Shown: positions 1 through 8,324 of the stretch, piece by piece
How the letters are laid out: the number at the start of each line of letters is the position of its first letter
Position numbering within the stretch: the stretch's first letter is position 1
Source of the DNA: Pedobacter nutrimenti
Lineage (GTDB): Bacteria > Bacteroidota > Bacteroidia > Sphingobacteriales > Sphingobacteriaceae
NCBI RefSeq assembly: GCF_003208655.1
Contig: NZ_QKLU01000002.1
Coordinates: 250,285-314,284, forward strand
Length of the DNA stretch: 64,000 bases
Direction of reading: 5' to 3'
Notes under the pieces: generated by a model
Databases searched by the model: none
What the model saw: the letters and a program-made list of their open reading frames with translations, nothing else
What the model was told of the DNA's origin: nothing
Position numbers and translations under genes: made by a program

Positions 1-351
1 CACCAGTATCCGGGGTTTCAAATTAATTACATCCTGCCTGAAACGCAAAAGCATTTGTGGGGTGGTCTGCCCGCTGATCCCACGGTTGATGTAATTTTTA
101 TGGGCCTTAAAAAAGTTGGAATCCACCCGCTGCCACAACTGGGTAATGGAATTGCCCATCAGCACCACCCTGTTTTCTTTAGGGTGCTCCAGATCAGCAT
201 TCTGGTTGGCTTGCTGGTAAAATTTCAGGGCTGCCCAATCTTGCTCCTTTATTTTCTGTGCGGCTGGTACAGGTTTTTCCTGCGCAGGGGCTGCAAAATT
301 AAAAACGCACACCAGAATGAAGGTGATCTTAAGAGGCTTTCTCAAATTCAT
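1..351 (-). CDS. Secreted SGNH/GDSL-type hydrolase, N-terminal 117 codons (cut by window start)
   Basis: This gene runs leftward out of the window, so only the N-terminus is present. The ATG at 351 opens a Sec signal peptide (basic start, hydrophobic core with ITFILVCVF, then AAPAQ). The mature part has VVLMGNSIT near residues 63-71, which matches block I of SGNH hydrolases with GNS in place of GDS. NRGISGQTT near residues 91-99 matches block II, where Gly helps form the oxyanion hole. The family covers lipases, lysophospholipases and carbohydrate esterases, and the substrate cannot be read from this fragment. The catalytic Asp-His block lies outside the window. Family assignment is fairly safe; function is open. 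Confidence 0.75.
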   Translation of the reverse strand, partial: MNLRKPLKITFILVCVFNFAAPAQEKPVPAAQKIKEQDWAALKFYQQANQNADLEHPKENRVVLMGNSITQLWQRVDSNFFKAHKNYINRGISGQTTPQMLLRFRQDVINLKPRILV

Positions 352-460
352 AACTTAACTGCATTTGCGGATCATTTATTGTAAAATTATTGGTAGACGT
401 CGCGATTCTTTTCTTTTAACGCTAATTTCAGCTATCCAAACTCAAACTTAACTAATTTAT

Positions 461-2026
461 ATGATGAAAAGATTTACAACAACCTTATTGGGGCTTGGGC
501 TTTGTCTTTCTGCTATGGCTCAGGAGAAAACAGATCCCGCAGCCATTCAAAAAATCAGAAAGGAAGGCCTTGAAAATTCGAAGGTGATGGACATTGCGTT
601 CCACATTACCGATGTTGCGGGTCCCCGGCTGGCCAATTCACCAGGCCTGAAACGGGCACAGGAGTGGGCTGTAAAACAATTTAATGAATGGGGCCTGAAA
701 AACGTTCAGCTGGAAGCCTGGGGAAATTTTGGTAAAGGCTGGCAAATCGATAAATACTATGCCGCCACCACCCTTCCTTTTTACCATGCCATTATCGGTT
801 CACCGAAGGCCTGGACACCTGGCACCAATGGCCCTGTTAAAGCGGAAGTGATCCTGATCAAAGCAGATACGGTTACCGATCTGGACAAATACAAGGGAAA
901 GCTGGCCGGAAAGATCATTTTATTTGATCAGATGACCATCCAGCCTTTAAAAAACACCTATAAACCCGATGCGGTACGCCTAACCGATTCTGCCTTAAAT
1001 GCAATGGCTGCCGCTGAAGCGGGACAGGTGGCTGCACGCCGTCCGGGCAATCCAAACAATATGATGGCCCAAATGCTAAAAATGAGGGCTACCCGTGCGG
1101 CCATTGCCGACAGGTTAAAAGAAGAAAATGCGGCCTTGCTTTTGGCTTTCGCCCGGGGCAACCATGGAACTTTTTTTACCAGCAACGGCGCTTCTTATGC
1201 CCTTGACGCCAAAGCCGTATTGCCTGAGCTGGAAATTTCTGCGGAAGATTACCTGCATATGCTCCGTTTGCTGAGGGCCGGACAAAAAGTAGAAATGGAA
1301 GCCGACATTAAAACTTCTTTTTACGATCAGGACCCTCAGGGTTACAATGTCATTGCGGAGATTCCCGGAACGGATAAAAAATTAAAAGAGGAGCTGGTGA
1401 TCATCGGGGGCCATTATGATTCCTGGCATGCGGCAACCGGCGCTACAGACAATGCTGCTGGTTCAGCGGTTATGATGGAAGCCATGCGTATTTTAAAAGC
1501 CATTGATTTTAAACCCAAAAGAACTGTCCGTATTGTTTTATGGAGTTCTGAAGAACAAGGCTTGCTGGGCTCCAGAGGTTATGTATTGAAACATTTTGGA
1601 GATCCTAAGACCATGGTACTGACTCCTGATCAGAAAAAAGTAAGTGCCTATTATAACCTGGACAATGGTACGGGTGCCATCCGCGGTATCTATTTACAGG
1701 GCAACAAGGAAGCCGGGCCAATTTTCCAGGAGTGGCTGAACCCTTTCAGTGACCTGGGTGCAAAAACGGTGACCATTAACAATACAGGCGGAACTGACCA
1801 CCAGGCTTTTGATGCAATTGGTATTCCGGGTTTCCAGTTTATACAGGACCCTATGGATTACAATACCCGTACCCACCATTCCAATCAGGATACCTATGAC
1901 CGGCTGGTTGAAGAAGACCTGAAAAGATCTGCAACCATTGTCGCTTCTTTTGTATACCATACTTCCGAGCGTGCAGCGCAGATTCCAAGAAAAGAACTGC
2001 CAAAACCTGCCCCGGTTAACCCTTAA
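461..2026 (+). CDS. Secreted M28-family zinc metallopeptidase (carboxypeptidase Q-like)
   Basis: The protein has 521 aa with a Sec signal peptide (residues 1-20, ending SAMAQ), so it is probably periplasmic or exported. The M28 co-catalytic zinc ligands are visible in order: H318 (GGHYD), D330 (TDNAAG), E364/E365 (SSEEQG, general base and ligand), D401 (LDNG) and H447 (TDHQAF). A PA-like insert lies around residues 125-155 (LDKYKGKLAGKIILF), as in plasma glutamate carboxypeptidase-type M28 proteins. The family removes amino acids from peptide ends; specificity is unknown. ATG ATG gives two possible starts one codon apart. It stands alone and converges on the next gene at a shared hairpin terminator. 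Confidence 0.92.
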   Translation: MMKRFTTTLLGLGLCLSAMAQEKTDPAAIQKIRKEGLENSKVMDIAFHITDVAGPRLANSPGLKRAQEWAVKQFNEWGLKNVQLEAWGNFGKGWQIDKYYAATTLPFYHAIIGSPKAWTPGTNGPVKAEVILIKADTVTDLDKYKGKLAGKIILFDQMTIQPLKNTYKPDAVRLTDSALNAMAAAEAGQVAARRPGNPNNMMAQMLKMRATRAAIADRLKEENAALLLAFARGNHGTFFTSNGASYALDAKAVLPELEISAEDYLHMLRLLRAGQKVEMEADIKTSFYDQDPQGYNVIAEIPGTDKKLKEELVIIGGHYDSWHAATGATDNAAGSAVMMEAMRILKAIDFKPKRTVRIVLWSSEEQGLLGSRGYVLKHFGDPKTMVLTPDQKKVSAYYNLDNGTGAIRGIYLQGNKEAGPIFQEWLNPFSDLGAKTVTINNTGGTDHQAFDAIGIPGFQFIQDPMDYNTRTHHSNQDTYDRLVEEDLKRSATIVASFVYHTSERAAQIPRKELPKPAPVNP

Positions 2027-2044
2027 GCAGGGTATTAAATTTAT

Positions 2045-2079
2045 AAAAGCGCCCGGCCGTGATTGACCGGGCGCTTTTT
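2045..2079. terminator. Bidirectional intrinsic terminator between the M28 peptidase and the propeller lipoprotein
   Basis: AAAAGCGCCCGG and CCGGGCGCTTTT form a GC-rich stem around a 10-nt loop, with T runs on both strands. It sits between convergent genes and touches the stop codon of the minus-strand gene. Confidence 0.85.
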
Positions 2080-3481
2080 AATTCACGGTATTCATCCCAC
2101 TTGAAGGCGGATAATAAGCCTTTCCCGACTTCAGTACCACTGGCGAGCCCCCATAAGGAAAAGTACTTCTGATCTGGTTACCGATCCTGTTTCCTGTTCC
2201 TGCATCAAACACATTAAGGGAAAGAGAAGCAGACCCCGTGCTTACATAGATCTTATCTCCGGTAAGCACAAGCTCATTCATAAAATTCCCCTCAATAGAC
2301 CAAATGACATTTCCAGTAACACGATCCAATTTCATTAAACTACTTGCACTTAAATAAATGCCACTTTCATCTACAATTAAACCCGATGCAGGCACAACCA
2401 GTGCAACCGTTTTTTTCCAGACGACAGTTCCCGTAGCAGCATCCATGGCATAAACATATCTGAATTGTCCATCATAACCTTTATCGTTGTGGCTCACAAA
2501 ATAAACTTTGTTGCCGTACAACACCGGAGAGCCAACAAAAGGAGCAGTTGTCAGAGAAATTTGTCCAGAAAATTTACTCCTCCATTTTAAAGTCCCTGTA
2601 TTTGCATCAAGGGCATACATATAGCCTTCTCCATCAATCTGGTAATAAGCAGCACTCAGGACATAGAGCGTCCCATCCTTTGCCACAGCCATCCCCAATG
2701 AGGCAGGCGCTATAAAATCCCATTTTATGGCCCCTGTATTCACATCAATGGCGTAAAGATGTTCCCGGTAACTGATGTACAGTATATTTTTACTAATGGA
2801 AGGGTTAACTGTTGTTTGCAATGGGATACTCCACAAGGTTGCTCCCGTTGCCGCGCTTAATGCCGAGATTTTCTTTTCAGAGGTGATAAAAACTTTATTC
2901 TGAGCGTATAAGACGGCGGCATTTTCTTTTTGAACCAGGTCATTTGTCCATAAAACATCTCCCGTTTTGGCCTTAATCGCATAGACTTTTTCCTGTCCGC
3001 TGAAAATCACATCGCCGGAAACTGCGGGCACACTACGTGCGTATTCTCCCACCCTCCAGCTTATTGTACCTGTATTGGTCAATCCCATTAAACCAAGGCT
3101 ATAATAACCCGTACCCATTAAAATTTGTCCCTGATAAACTTCTATATTAAAGCTCTGAGAAACCGACAGACCTTTTTTGTCGGAAGCGATGATGCGTCCT
3201 GTATAGGTTTTATCCGGCAAAAGACTTGTAAGGATATACTTTCTGTTGGGCAGATTTTTAAAAAGTATTTTTCCATCAAGTTCTATGCTGTAACTGACCG
3301 CATCACCTTCAGGATCTACCGCTTCGGTCCATTCCAGTTCCTGGGTATCAGCTTCTCTTTCCAGCATGGTTATGGTAAATTTTTGCGGAGGGTTATTGTA
3401 TTCCGGTGAAAGCGGGTTTTGTTTTGAACAGGAAACCAGCAACAAGGCAATAATGGCCTGAATGAAAAGAAATTTCTTCAT
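2078..3481 (-). CDS. Lipoprotein with FN3-like domain and PQQ-type beta-propeller
   Basis: The protein has 467 aa. The N-terminus is a lipoprotein signal (LLLVSC, lipid on Cys18 or so). Residues about 35-115 look like an Ig/FN3-like fold, with tyrosine-rich strands and a TSLLPDKTYTGRIIASD pattern. From about residue 120 on come repeated blades of the PQQ/WD-like type, with recurrent units such as ALDANTGTLKWRS, AMDAATGTVVWKK and AIDVNTGAIKWDF. These are the usual tryptophan-docking blades of the YncE/BamB/PQQ-like class. It is probably a surface or periplasmic scaffold or binding protein. The catalytic residues of quinoprotein dehydrogenases are not evident, so I do not call it an enzyme. It is a single-gene unit reading into the terminator at 2045. 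Confidence 0.85.
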   Translation of the reverse strand: MKKFLFIQAIIALLLVSCSKQNPLSPEYNNPPQKFTITMLEREADTQELEWTEAVDPEGDAVSYSIELDGKILFKNLPNRKYILTSLLPDKTYTGRIIASDKKGLSVSQSFNIEVYQGQILMGTGYYSLGLMGLTNTGTISWRVGEYARSVPAVSGDVIFSGQEKVYAIKAKTGDVLWTNDLVQKENAAVLYAQNKVFITSEKKISALSAATGATLWSIPLQTTVNPSISKNILYISYREHLYAIDVNTGAIKWDFIAPASLGMAVAKDGTLYVLSAAYYQIDGEGYMYALDANTGTLKWRSKFSGQISLTTAPFVGSPVLYGNKVYFVSHNDKGYDGQFRYVYAMDAATGTVVWKKTVALVVPASGLIVDESGIYLSASSLMKLDRVTGNVIWSIEGNFMNELVLTGDKIYVSTGSASLSLNVFDAGTGNRIGNQIRSTFPYGGSPVVLKSGKAYYPPSSGMNTVN

Positions 3482-3558
3482 GAAATGGGGGTATCTTTAG
3501 AGGGTTTGGTTGGTTTTATCTCCGCAAGGATAAGGATTTCTCTGAAGATTCCATATTT

Positions 3559-5607
3559 CTATTCTACCCTAATTTGACCCGGCTGGATGGCGGCACTGTT
3601 TTCCAATTCTTCCAACAGTTCATCCAGTTCCAGTTTATCGTTCCCGGCACCTAATTTTTCCTTCTCCACAAGGAGTTTTTGATTGATCCATTGCAATCTT
3701 AAATCTACTTCATTAAAGACCTCGCTCCATTTTTTAACATAAATTTTATAGTTTTTTATTTTAAAAGCCAGGCCGAATTCTCCATGATGCTGGGCGTTTT
3801 CGAGTTGATTTCGAATGAAATCGTCATAATCCTGTCCAATGAGGTAAAATTCCCAAAAATAATTTCCGGCATTGAACTGGTCCACACTTAAAATGGTATT
3901 CATATAGGTTTGCACCTGGTTAAATTCTTTCTGTGTCAAACGCTTAACACTTGTCGGGCTTTTCAGCTCAACAACCACATTGTTCACCTGATTGGTCTGA
4001 TAGTCCTGCCGGACGAGGAAAATGTCCATCTCTTTCAGTTTATCCGGATGATCAATTTTTTGTTTGCCCTTATCTCCCTTCAAAATATAGCTGTATCTTC
4101 TTAAGGCTTCTTCAAATTTAACCTCTGCTGCACAGACCATGTTATATTGCTCTCCAAAAATCCAGTAATGCTGCTCTATCACCCTTTGCAGGTGATCTCT
4201 TTCATTCGCCTGCAGCTCATGGTCCAACACCAGTTTTTTAAGCTGTGACAGCGTTAAAATACGGTCATGCACCAGTTTAGTTGCTTTAATTACATTGCTC
4301 AGCCTGGTGGTACTCAGCAGTTCTTTTAATTCTTCGCGGTCGCGTGCGTCCAGCCGGACCACATCGTCAAGGATCTTAAAGAGATTTTCCCTTTCGTCTG
4401 CATCAATAACCAAGTTCAACAGATGAAGAAAAGTCTTTTTCTGCTCCATATTTAGCTTAACAAACAAGGCGGGTTCAACCTCATATAATTCCTTTACCAG
4501 GGCAACGAACTCTTCTTTTTTTAACTGGTCCCAGGGATTATTGCCAAATTTTGGAAAAACCTTTTCCCGTTCAAACTGGTGGATCAGGATTTCGGAATAT
4601 TTTTTCAGAAAGGGCCTCCGTTTATCTTTAAGGTATTTATCCAGAAGCTCAATCAGTTCCCGGAAGACCACATAATCGTCCCTTTCATAAAATAAACGCA
4701 GCTTTCCGGTATCCTGCGAGGCTTCGGCCTCTTCTGGCGCTATAAAATTATTAAAGAAGTTATTTCTTATAATCATAGAATGATAAAAGCGGTCCCCTTT
4801 TTTATTGAGCTTGGTTGTCATTTGGTTCTTTAGGACAAATTTGTCGTTCAGAAAATAAAACCTGGAGAACTCATCATTCAGCTTACTTTTCCATTGGATA
4901 AAATAACACTTAAAAGTAATCAGATCTGGCGTTTCTATCGTTTTTCGAATGCTGACGGGAAACTCCTGCACATCTTCAATAATTGCCGAGTAATCAACCG
5001 CAATGCCATTGATTAATAGTTTATAGCCTTTATCCTTATTGATTTCCAGGTACCAGGCAAACTCATTAAGAATATAGGGAACCAGCTTTTTCTCTATAAA
5101 GCCTGGATGAAAATGATCGGAAAAGCCGCTGAATTCAATTTTTGTTCCGGATGAACCGGAAGTTGGGACAGGCCTTGTCTTTGTAAAGCTATCCATAGAA
5201 TGACTGTTAATGGAAATTTTGTAAGCAAGCAGTCCTGCTTCGGATTCAAATGTAGTTTCCCATTGAGCAAAATTGCAAAATTTAAAAAAGGTCAACCTTC
5301 CGTACCCATCCTTTCCACGCAGGGTAAAATCCTGGTACTTCCCTTTTTTTGCTTTTTCAGATTCATAAAAGGGTTTAAATTTCTTTGTCAGTTCATGATA
5401 ATTTATTCCCGAGCCATTGTCCTGGATACTGAATGTGGTCAGGGTATCAATGGCGGTCCGGGCAAGCGCGTAGTCCAGATTAATTTCTGTGGCCCCGGCA
5501 TCAAAACCATTCCAGATGTATTGACAAACGGCATCCTCCTGACTAAATTTTTTGAGTGTTTTTTTGATGGCCAGTGAACTGATTTCTATTTTTTCTATGT
5601 CTTCCAT
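3559..5607 (-). CDS. GHKL-type ATPase fused to a DUF4263/Shedu-like PD-(D/E)xK nuclease domain
   Basis: The protein has 682 aa and no signal peptide. Residues 1-200 carry a GHKL (Hsp90/MutL/MORC-like) fold signature: N-box IWNGFDAGA with N33 and D36, then DNGSGI (D63, G65, G67), then GRLTFFKF near residue 103. The position four residues before N33, where GHL ATPases keep a catalytic Glu, is Gln29. Residues about 210-480 are a long, mostly helical middle. Near residue 490 VIEQHYWIFGEQY resembles the motif that opens DUF4263 (Shedu SduA) domains. It is followed by MDIFL (D528) and VVVELKSP (E547, K549), a D-x18-ExK nuclease core. I infer a single-gene nucleic-acid-sensing or defence protein. 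The substrate is unknown, and an Hsp90-like chaperone is unlikely given the nuclease end. It lies downstream of tRNA-Ser on the same strand. Confidence 0.7.
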   Translation of the reverse strand: MEDIEKIEISSLAIKKTLKKFSQEDAVCQYIWNGFDAGATEINLDYALARTAIDTLTTFSIQDNGSGINYHELTKKFKPFYESEKAKKGKYQDFTLRGKDGYGRLTFFKFCNFAQWETTFESEAGLLAYKISINSHSMDSFTKTRPVPTSGSSGTKIEFSGFSDHFHPGFIEKKLVPYILNEFAWYLEINKDKGYKLLINGIAVDYSAIIEDVQEFPVSIRKTIETPDLITFKCYFIQWKSKLNDEFSRFYFLNDKFVLKNQMTTKLNKKGDRFYHSMIIRNNFFNNFIAPEEAEASQDTGKLRLFYERDDYVVFRELIELLDKYLKDKRRPFLKKYSEILIHQFEREKVFPKFGNNPWDQLKKEEFVALVKELYEVEPALFVKLNMEQKKTFLHLLNLVIDADERENLFKILDDVVRLDARDREELKELLSTTRLSNVIKATKLVHDRILTLSQLKKLVLDHELQANERDHLQRVIEQHYWIFGEQYNMVCAAEVKFEEALRRYSYILKGDKGKQKIDHPDKLKEMDIFLVRQDYQTNQVNNVVVELKSPTSVKRLTQKEFNQVQTYMNTILSVDQFNAGNYFWEFYLIGQDYDDFIRNQLENAQHHGEFGLAFKIKNYKIYVKKWSEVFNEVDLRLQWINQKLLVEKEKLGAGNDKLELDELLEELENSAAIQPGQIRVE

Positions 5608-5714
5608 AAGGCAGGTCTTGATTTACAAAACTAATATTTTTAGCAAAAAAATCAATCCCAAAACCTCATTTATTTAAAAATCAGAAAATTATCCCTTAGC
5701 GATGCAGCAGAAAA

Positions 5715-5746
5715 CAAAAAAGCCCACAGGTTTTATCTGCGGGCTT
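5715..5746 (-). terminator. Terminator downstream of tRNA-Ser
   Basis: Read on the minus strand, AAGCCCGCAG and CTGTGGGCTT form a 10-bp stem (one G-T pair) around a short loop, followed by a T run. It ends the tRNA transcript and separates it from the ATPase-nuclease gene. Confidence 0.8.
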
Positions 5747-5764
5747 GAACCTTTTATTAAGATT

Positions 5765-5855
5765 TGGCGGAGAGTGAGAGATTCGAACTCTCGATACCCT
5801 TTTGGAGTATACACACTTTCCAGGCGTGCTCCTTCGACCACTCGGACAACTCTCC
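5765..5855 (-). tRNA. tRNA-Ser (anticodon GGA), CCA encoded
   Basis: The minus-strand RNA begins GGAGAGTTGTCCGAGTGGTC and ends in ACTCTCC, a G discriminator and an encoded CCA. The acceptor arms GGAGAGT and ACTCTCC pair fully. The anticodon arm is CACGC-CTGGAAA-GTGTG, giving anticodon GGA, which reads UCC and UCU. The long variable arm (TACTCCAAAAGGGTA) and the TTCGAAT T-loop are typical of a class II serine tRNA. Confidence 0.97.
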
Positions 5856-5867
5856 TTTTCAGGATTG

Positions 5868-5875
5868 CAAAAGTA
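5868..5875 (-). promoter_or_regulatory. Candidate -7 element for tRNA-Ser
   Basis: The minus strand reads TACTTTTG, a full match to the Bacteroidota -7 consensus TAnnTTTG, 12 nt before the mature 5' end of the tRNA. No clear -33 TTTG was found at the usual distance. Confidence 0.5.
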
Positions 5876-5909
5876 TAAAAATTTTTGAAACCTGATGAAT
5901 TATATTTTT

Positions 5910-7343
5910 TTATTCAATTACGGTTATTTTAAGCATATTGGTTTTGCCTTTACGTTCCATAGGAATCGCAGCCGTATTGATCACCACATCACCCTTTTTA
6001 ATCAATTTGTGTTTTTTAAGGATGCTGTTTACGTCCTGAATGGTTTCGTCGGTGCTTTCAAATTTATCATAATAAAAGCCCTGAACACCCCAAACCAGGC
6101 TTAAGGTATTTAACAGGTTTTCATTGCTGGTAAAAATATACGTCAATGCTTTAGGCCTGTGGCTGGAAATTTCAAAAGCCGTATATCCGCTCAGGGTCAT
6201 GGAAACAATTCCTACCGCATTGGTTTGCTTGGACAGGAAACTTGCTGTATCACAAACCGCATCACTTAAAAAGCTATCTGAATTTTGTTTAAGGAATTTT
6301 TCTGAGTGAAAAGGATAGTTGTTCTGCTCAATGTTCTGGATAATCTTTTGCATGGTCTCGATCACAATCAGCGGGAACTCACCTACAGAGGTCTCTCCGC
6401 TGAGCATCACTGCATCTGCACCGTCAAGAACCGAGTTGGCCACATCGTTCACCTCTGCCCTTGTTGGCCTTGGTGTAGTGATCATACTTTCGAGCATCTG
6501 GGTAGCAATAATTACAGGTTTTGAAGCTGCACGGCATTTTTTAACAATCATTTTCTGCAGCAGGGGAACTTCTTCCATTGGCATTTCAACCCCAAGATCA
6601 CCACGGGCAACCATAATACCGTCCGAAACTGCAATGATTTCATCGATATTTGCAATGGCTTCCGGTTTTTCTATTTTAGCAATTACCCTGGCCGATTTCC
6701 CTCTTTCTTTAATAATTTCTTTTAATTCGATGATGTCGGCAGCATTCCGCACAAATGATAATCCAATCCACTCCACATCATTCTGAAGCACAAATTCCAG
6801 GTTACTGCGGTCTTCTACAGTCAAAGAAGGGATAGAAACTTTTGTGTTTGGCAAATTGACTCCTTTTCTGGAGGTCAGGATACCACCGTGAACAATTTCA
6901 CAAATCACTTCGTCTTTCAGATTGGTTTCAAGCACCCGCATTTGCAGTTTTCCATCGTCCAGAAGAATGATTTCACCGGCCTTTACATCTTTGGGAAAAG
7001 ACTCATAGGTAATGTAAATACGCTCCTCATTACCGATACATTCTTTAGTTGTGATAATGGTTTTGCTGCCGTTTACCAGATGGATTCCTCCGTCTTTTAC
7101 CATTCCGATGCGGATTTTTGGTCCCTGAAGATCGGCAAGTATACCTACATTATATTTATGTTTTTTGTTCAGGTCGCGTATGGTATCCAGTACTTCCTGG
7201 TGGTCGGCCTGTGAGCCATGGGAAAAGTTCAGCCTGCAAACATCCAAACCTGCATTGAACATACTAAATAAAACGTCTGGTTTGGCGGAGGCCGGTCCTA
7301 ATGTGGCAACTATTTTTGTTCTCGAATGAAAAGGTTTCATCAA
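5910..7343 (-). CDS. pyk: Pyruvate kinase
   Basis: The protein has 477 aa, the normal bacterial length. It converts phosphoenolpyruvate and ADP to pyruvate and ATP in the cytosol. Visible family signatures are TKIVATLGPAS at the N-terminus, CRLNFSHGS (substrate and K+ site), IAKIEKPEAI (catalytic Lys), ARGDLGVE (metal-binding Asp/Glu), and the ATQMLESM and GADAVMLSGET blocks. Two Met codons start the frame; the second or third residue is equally plausible. It is transcribed away from the IPExxxVDY gene on the same strand with a 137-nt gap. This pyk / IPExxxVDY / acpP neighbourhood is common in Bacteroidota. Confidence 0.97.
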   Translation of the reverse strand: MMKPFHSRTKIVATLGPASAKPDVLFSMFNAGLDVCRLNFSHGSQADHQEVLDTIRDLNKKHKYNVGILADLQGPKIRIGMVKDGGIHLVNGSKTIITTKECIGNEERIYITYESFPKDVKAGEIILLDDGKLQMRVLETNLKDEVICEIVHGGILTSRKGVNLPNTKVSIPSLTVEDRSNLEFVLQNDVEWIGLSFVRNAADIIELKEIIKERGKSARVIAKIEKPEAIANIDEIIAVSDGIMVARGDLGVEMPMEEVPLLQKMIVKKCRAASKPVIIATQMLESMITTPRPTRAEVNDVANSVLDGADAVMLSGETSVGEFPLIVIETMQKIIQNIEQNNYPFHSEKFLKQNSDSFLSDAVCDTASFLSKQTNAVGIVSMTLSGYTAFEISSHRPKALTYIFTSNENLLNTLSLVWGVQGFYYDKFESTDETIQDVNSILKKHKLIKKGDVVINTAAIPMERKGKTNMLKITVIE

Positions 7344-7480
7344 TTTTACATTTATTTAAAATCAGCCTTATATGTTACGGAAATGACCCCGGAACCTGTA
7401 GATATATTTGGCTAATTTTGTTATTAAAAAAACATTATAAAATCAAATATAGTGTATTTAATACACCTTCTATATAAAAT

Positions 7481-7900
7481 TTACATTACCAAATTCTCCC
7501 TGGACTTTAACTTATAGGGATCAATCTGTGCAGCAACCTGAATATCAGGCAGTTTATTCAGTCCTGACAAAATATAATTAAGGTCTTCTTTATCCAGAAA
7601 CTGATGGATAATCATAAAATAATCCACCTTCTTCATCTCCGGAATCAGGAAACCTTCACTGTTCCTGTTGCTTAAAATAAAGTATTCGTTCTCTCCCTGT
7701 TCCACATAAAAATAATACTTGGAAAAAGCGACCGGTGCCTCATCAATATTGAAATAAACTTCGTGGTCATCGGTTTTTTCGAAATTAAAATCCAACCGGG
7801 TATTGATCTGGTGGCACAGGATATAATCTTTGAGGGAGGCAGTAATTGCAATCAGGATAAAATCAAGATCCAGGGATAATTTCAGATAGGTTTTATTCAA
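7481..7900 (-). CDS. IPExxxVDY family protein
   Basis: This is a 139-aa protein of unknown function. LIPEMKKVDYFM near residue 90 is the signature that names the family, which is largely confined to Bacteroidota and is usually found beside acpP/fabF or pyk, as here. It has no signal peptide or membrane segment and looks like a small mixed alpha/beta cytosolic protein. The start is TTG: an in-frame TAA lies just upstream and there is no earlier ATG. It is divergent from acpP, sharing the intergenic region 7901-8059. Confidence 0.85.
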   Translation of the reverse strand: MNKTYLKLSLDLDFILIAITASLKDYILCHQINTRLDFNFEKTDDHEVYFNIDEAPVAFSKYYFYVEQGENEYFILSNRNSEGFLIPEMKKVDYFMIIHQFLDKEDLNYILSGLNKLPDIQVAAQIDPYKLKSRENLVM

Positions 7901-7995
7901 GGCCGGCGCTTATATTTTAAGATGCGAAATTATAAAACTAAATTTACTTTACCGTTTGAAATAAAAACATTAAAATTGGTACTGAAATAAAAACA

Positions 7996-8026
7996 TTTGA
8001 AATGTGTTAGAATTTATTTTTCTTTG
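7996..8026 (+). promoter_or_regulatory. Bacteroidota-type promoter of acpP-fabF
   Basis: TTTG at 7996-7999 and TTTCTTTG at 8019-8026 are separated by 19 bp, the expected -33/-7 arrangement (consensus TTTG / TAnnTTTG; here TT replaces TA). It predicts a leader of about 25-30 nt before the acpP ATG. Confidence 0.6.
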
Positions 8027-8059
8027 CACTGAATTATTTAACCATTAAATTATAACATT

Positions 8060-8296
8060 ATGTCTGATATTGCTTCAAGAGTTAAGGCTATTATCGTTGA
8101 AAAATTAGGTGTGGATGAGAGCGAGGTTACCCCGGAAGCTTCTTTCACAAACGACTTGGGTGCGGATTCTTTGGATACTGTGGAACTTATCATGGAATTC
8201 GAAAAAGAATTCAATGTAGCAATTCCTGATGATCAAGCTGAAACCATTGGTACAGTTGGTCAAGCAGTTGCTTATCTAGAGAAAAACGTAAAGTAA
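8060..8296 (+). CDS. acpP: Acyl carrier protein
   Basis: This 78-aa acidic protein carries growing acyl chains in fatty acid synthesis. The phosphopantetheine attachment site is Ser37 in [11 protein letters not shown], with the usual helix-II acidic patch ([10 protein letters not shown]). Length and motif are standard. It begins an operon with fabF, whose ATG follows 28 nt after the stop, and rnc, an arrangement conserved in Bacteroidota. The start ATG is followed by [11 protein letters not shown], matching the family N-terminus. Confidence 0.98.
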   Translation: MSDIASRVKAIIVEKLGVDESEVTPEASFTNDLGADSLDTVELIMEFEKEFNVAIPDDQAETIGTVGQAVAYLEKNVK

Positions 8297-8324
8297 ACAT
8301 ACGGTCCCCGTATAACCCGTATAA

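Noticed and set aside
6319-6786. 155-codon plus-strand ORF inside pyk
   Set aside because: Antisense to a conserved pyruvate kinase; Ser/Ile-rich shadow.
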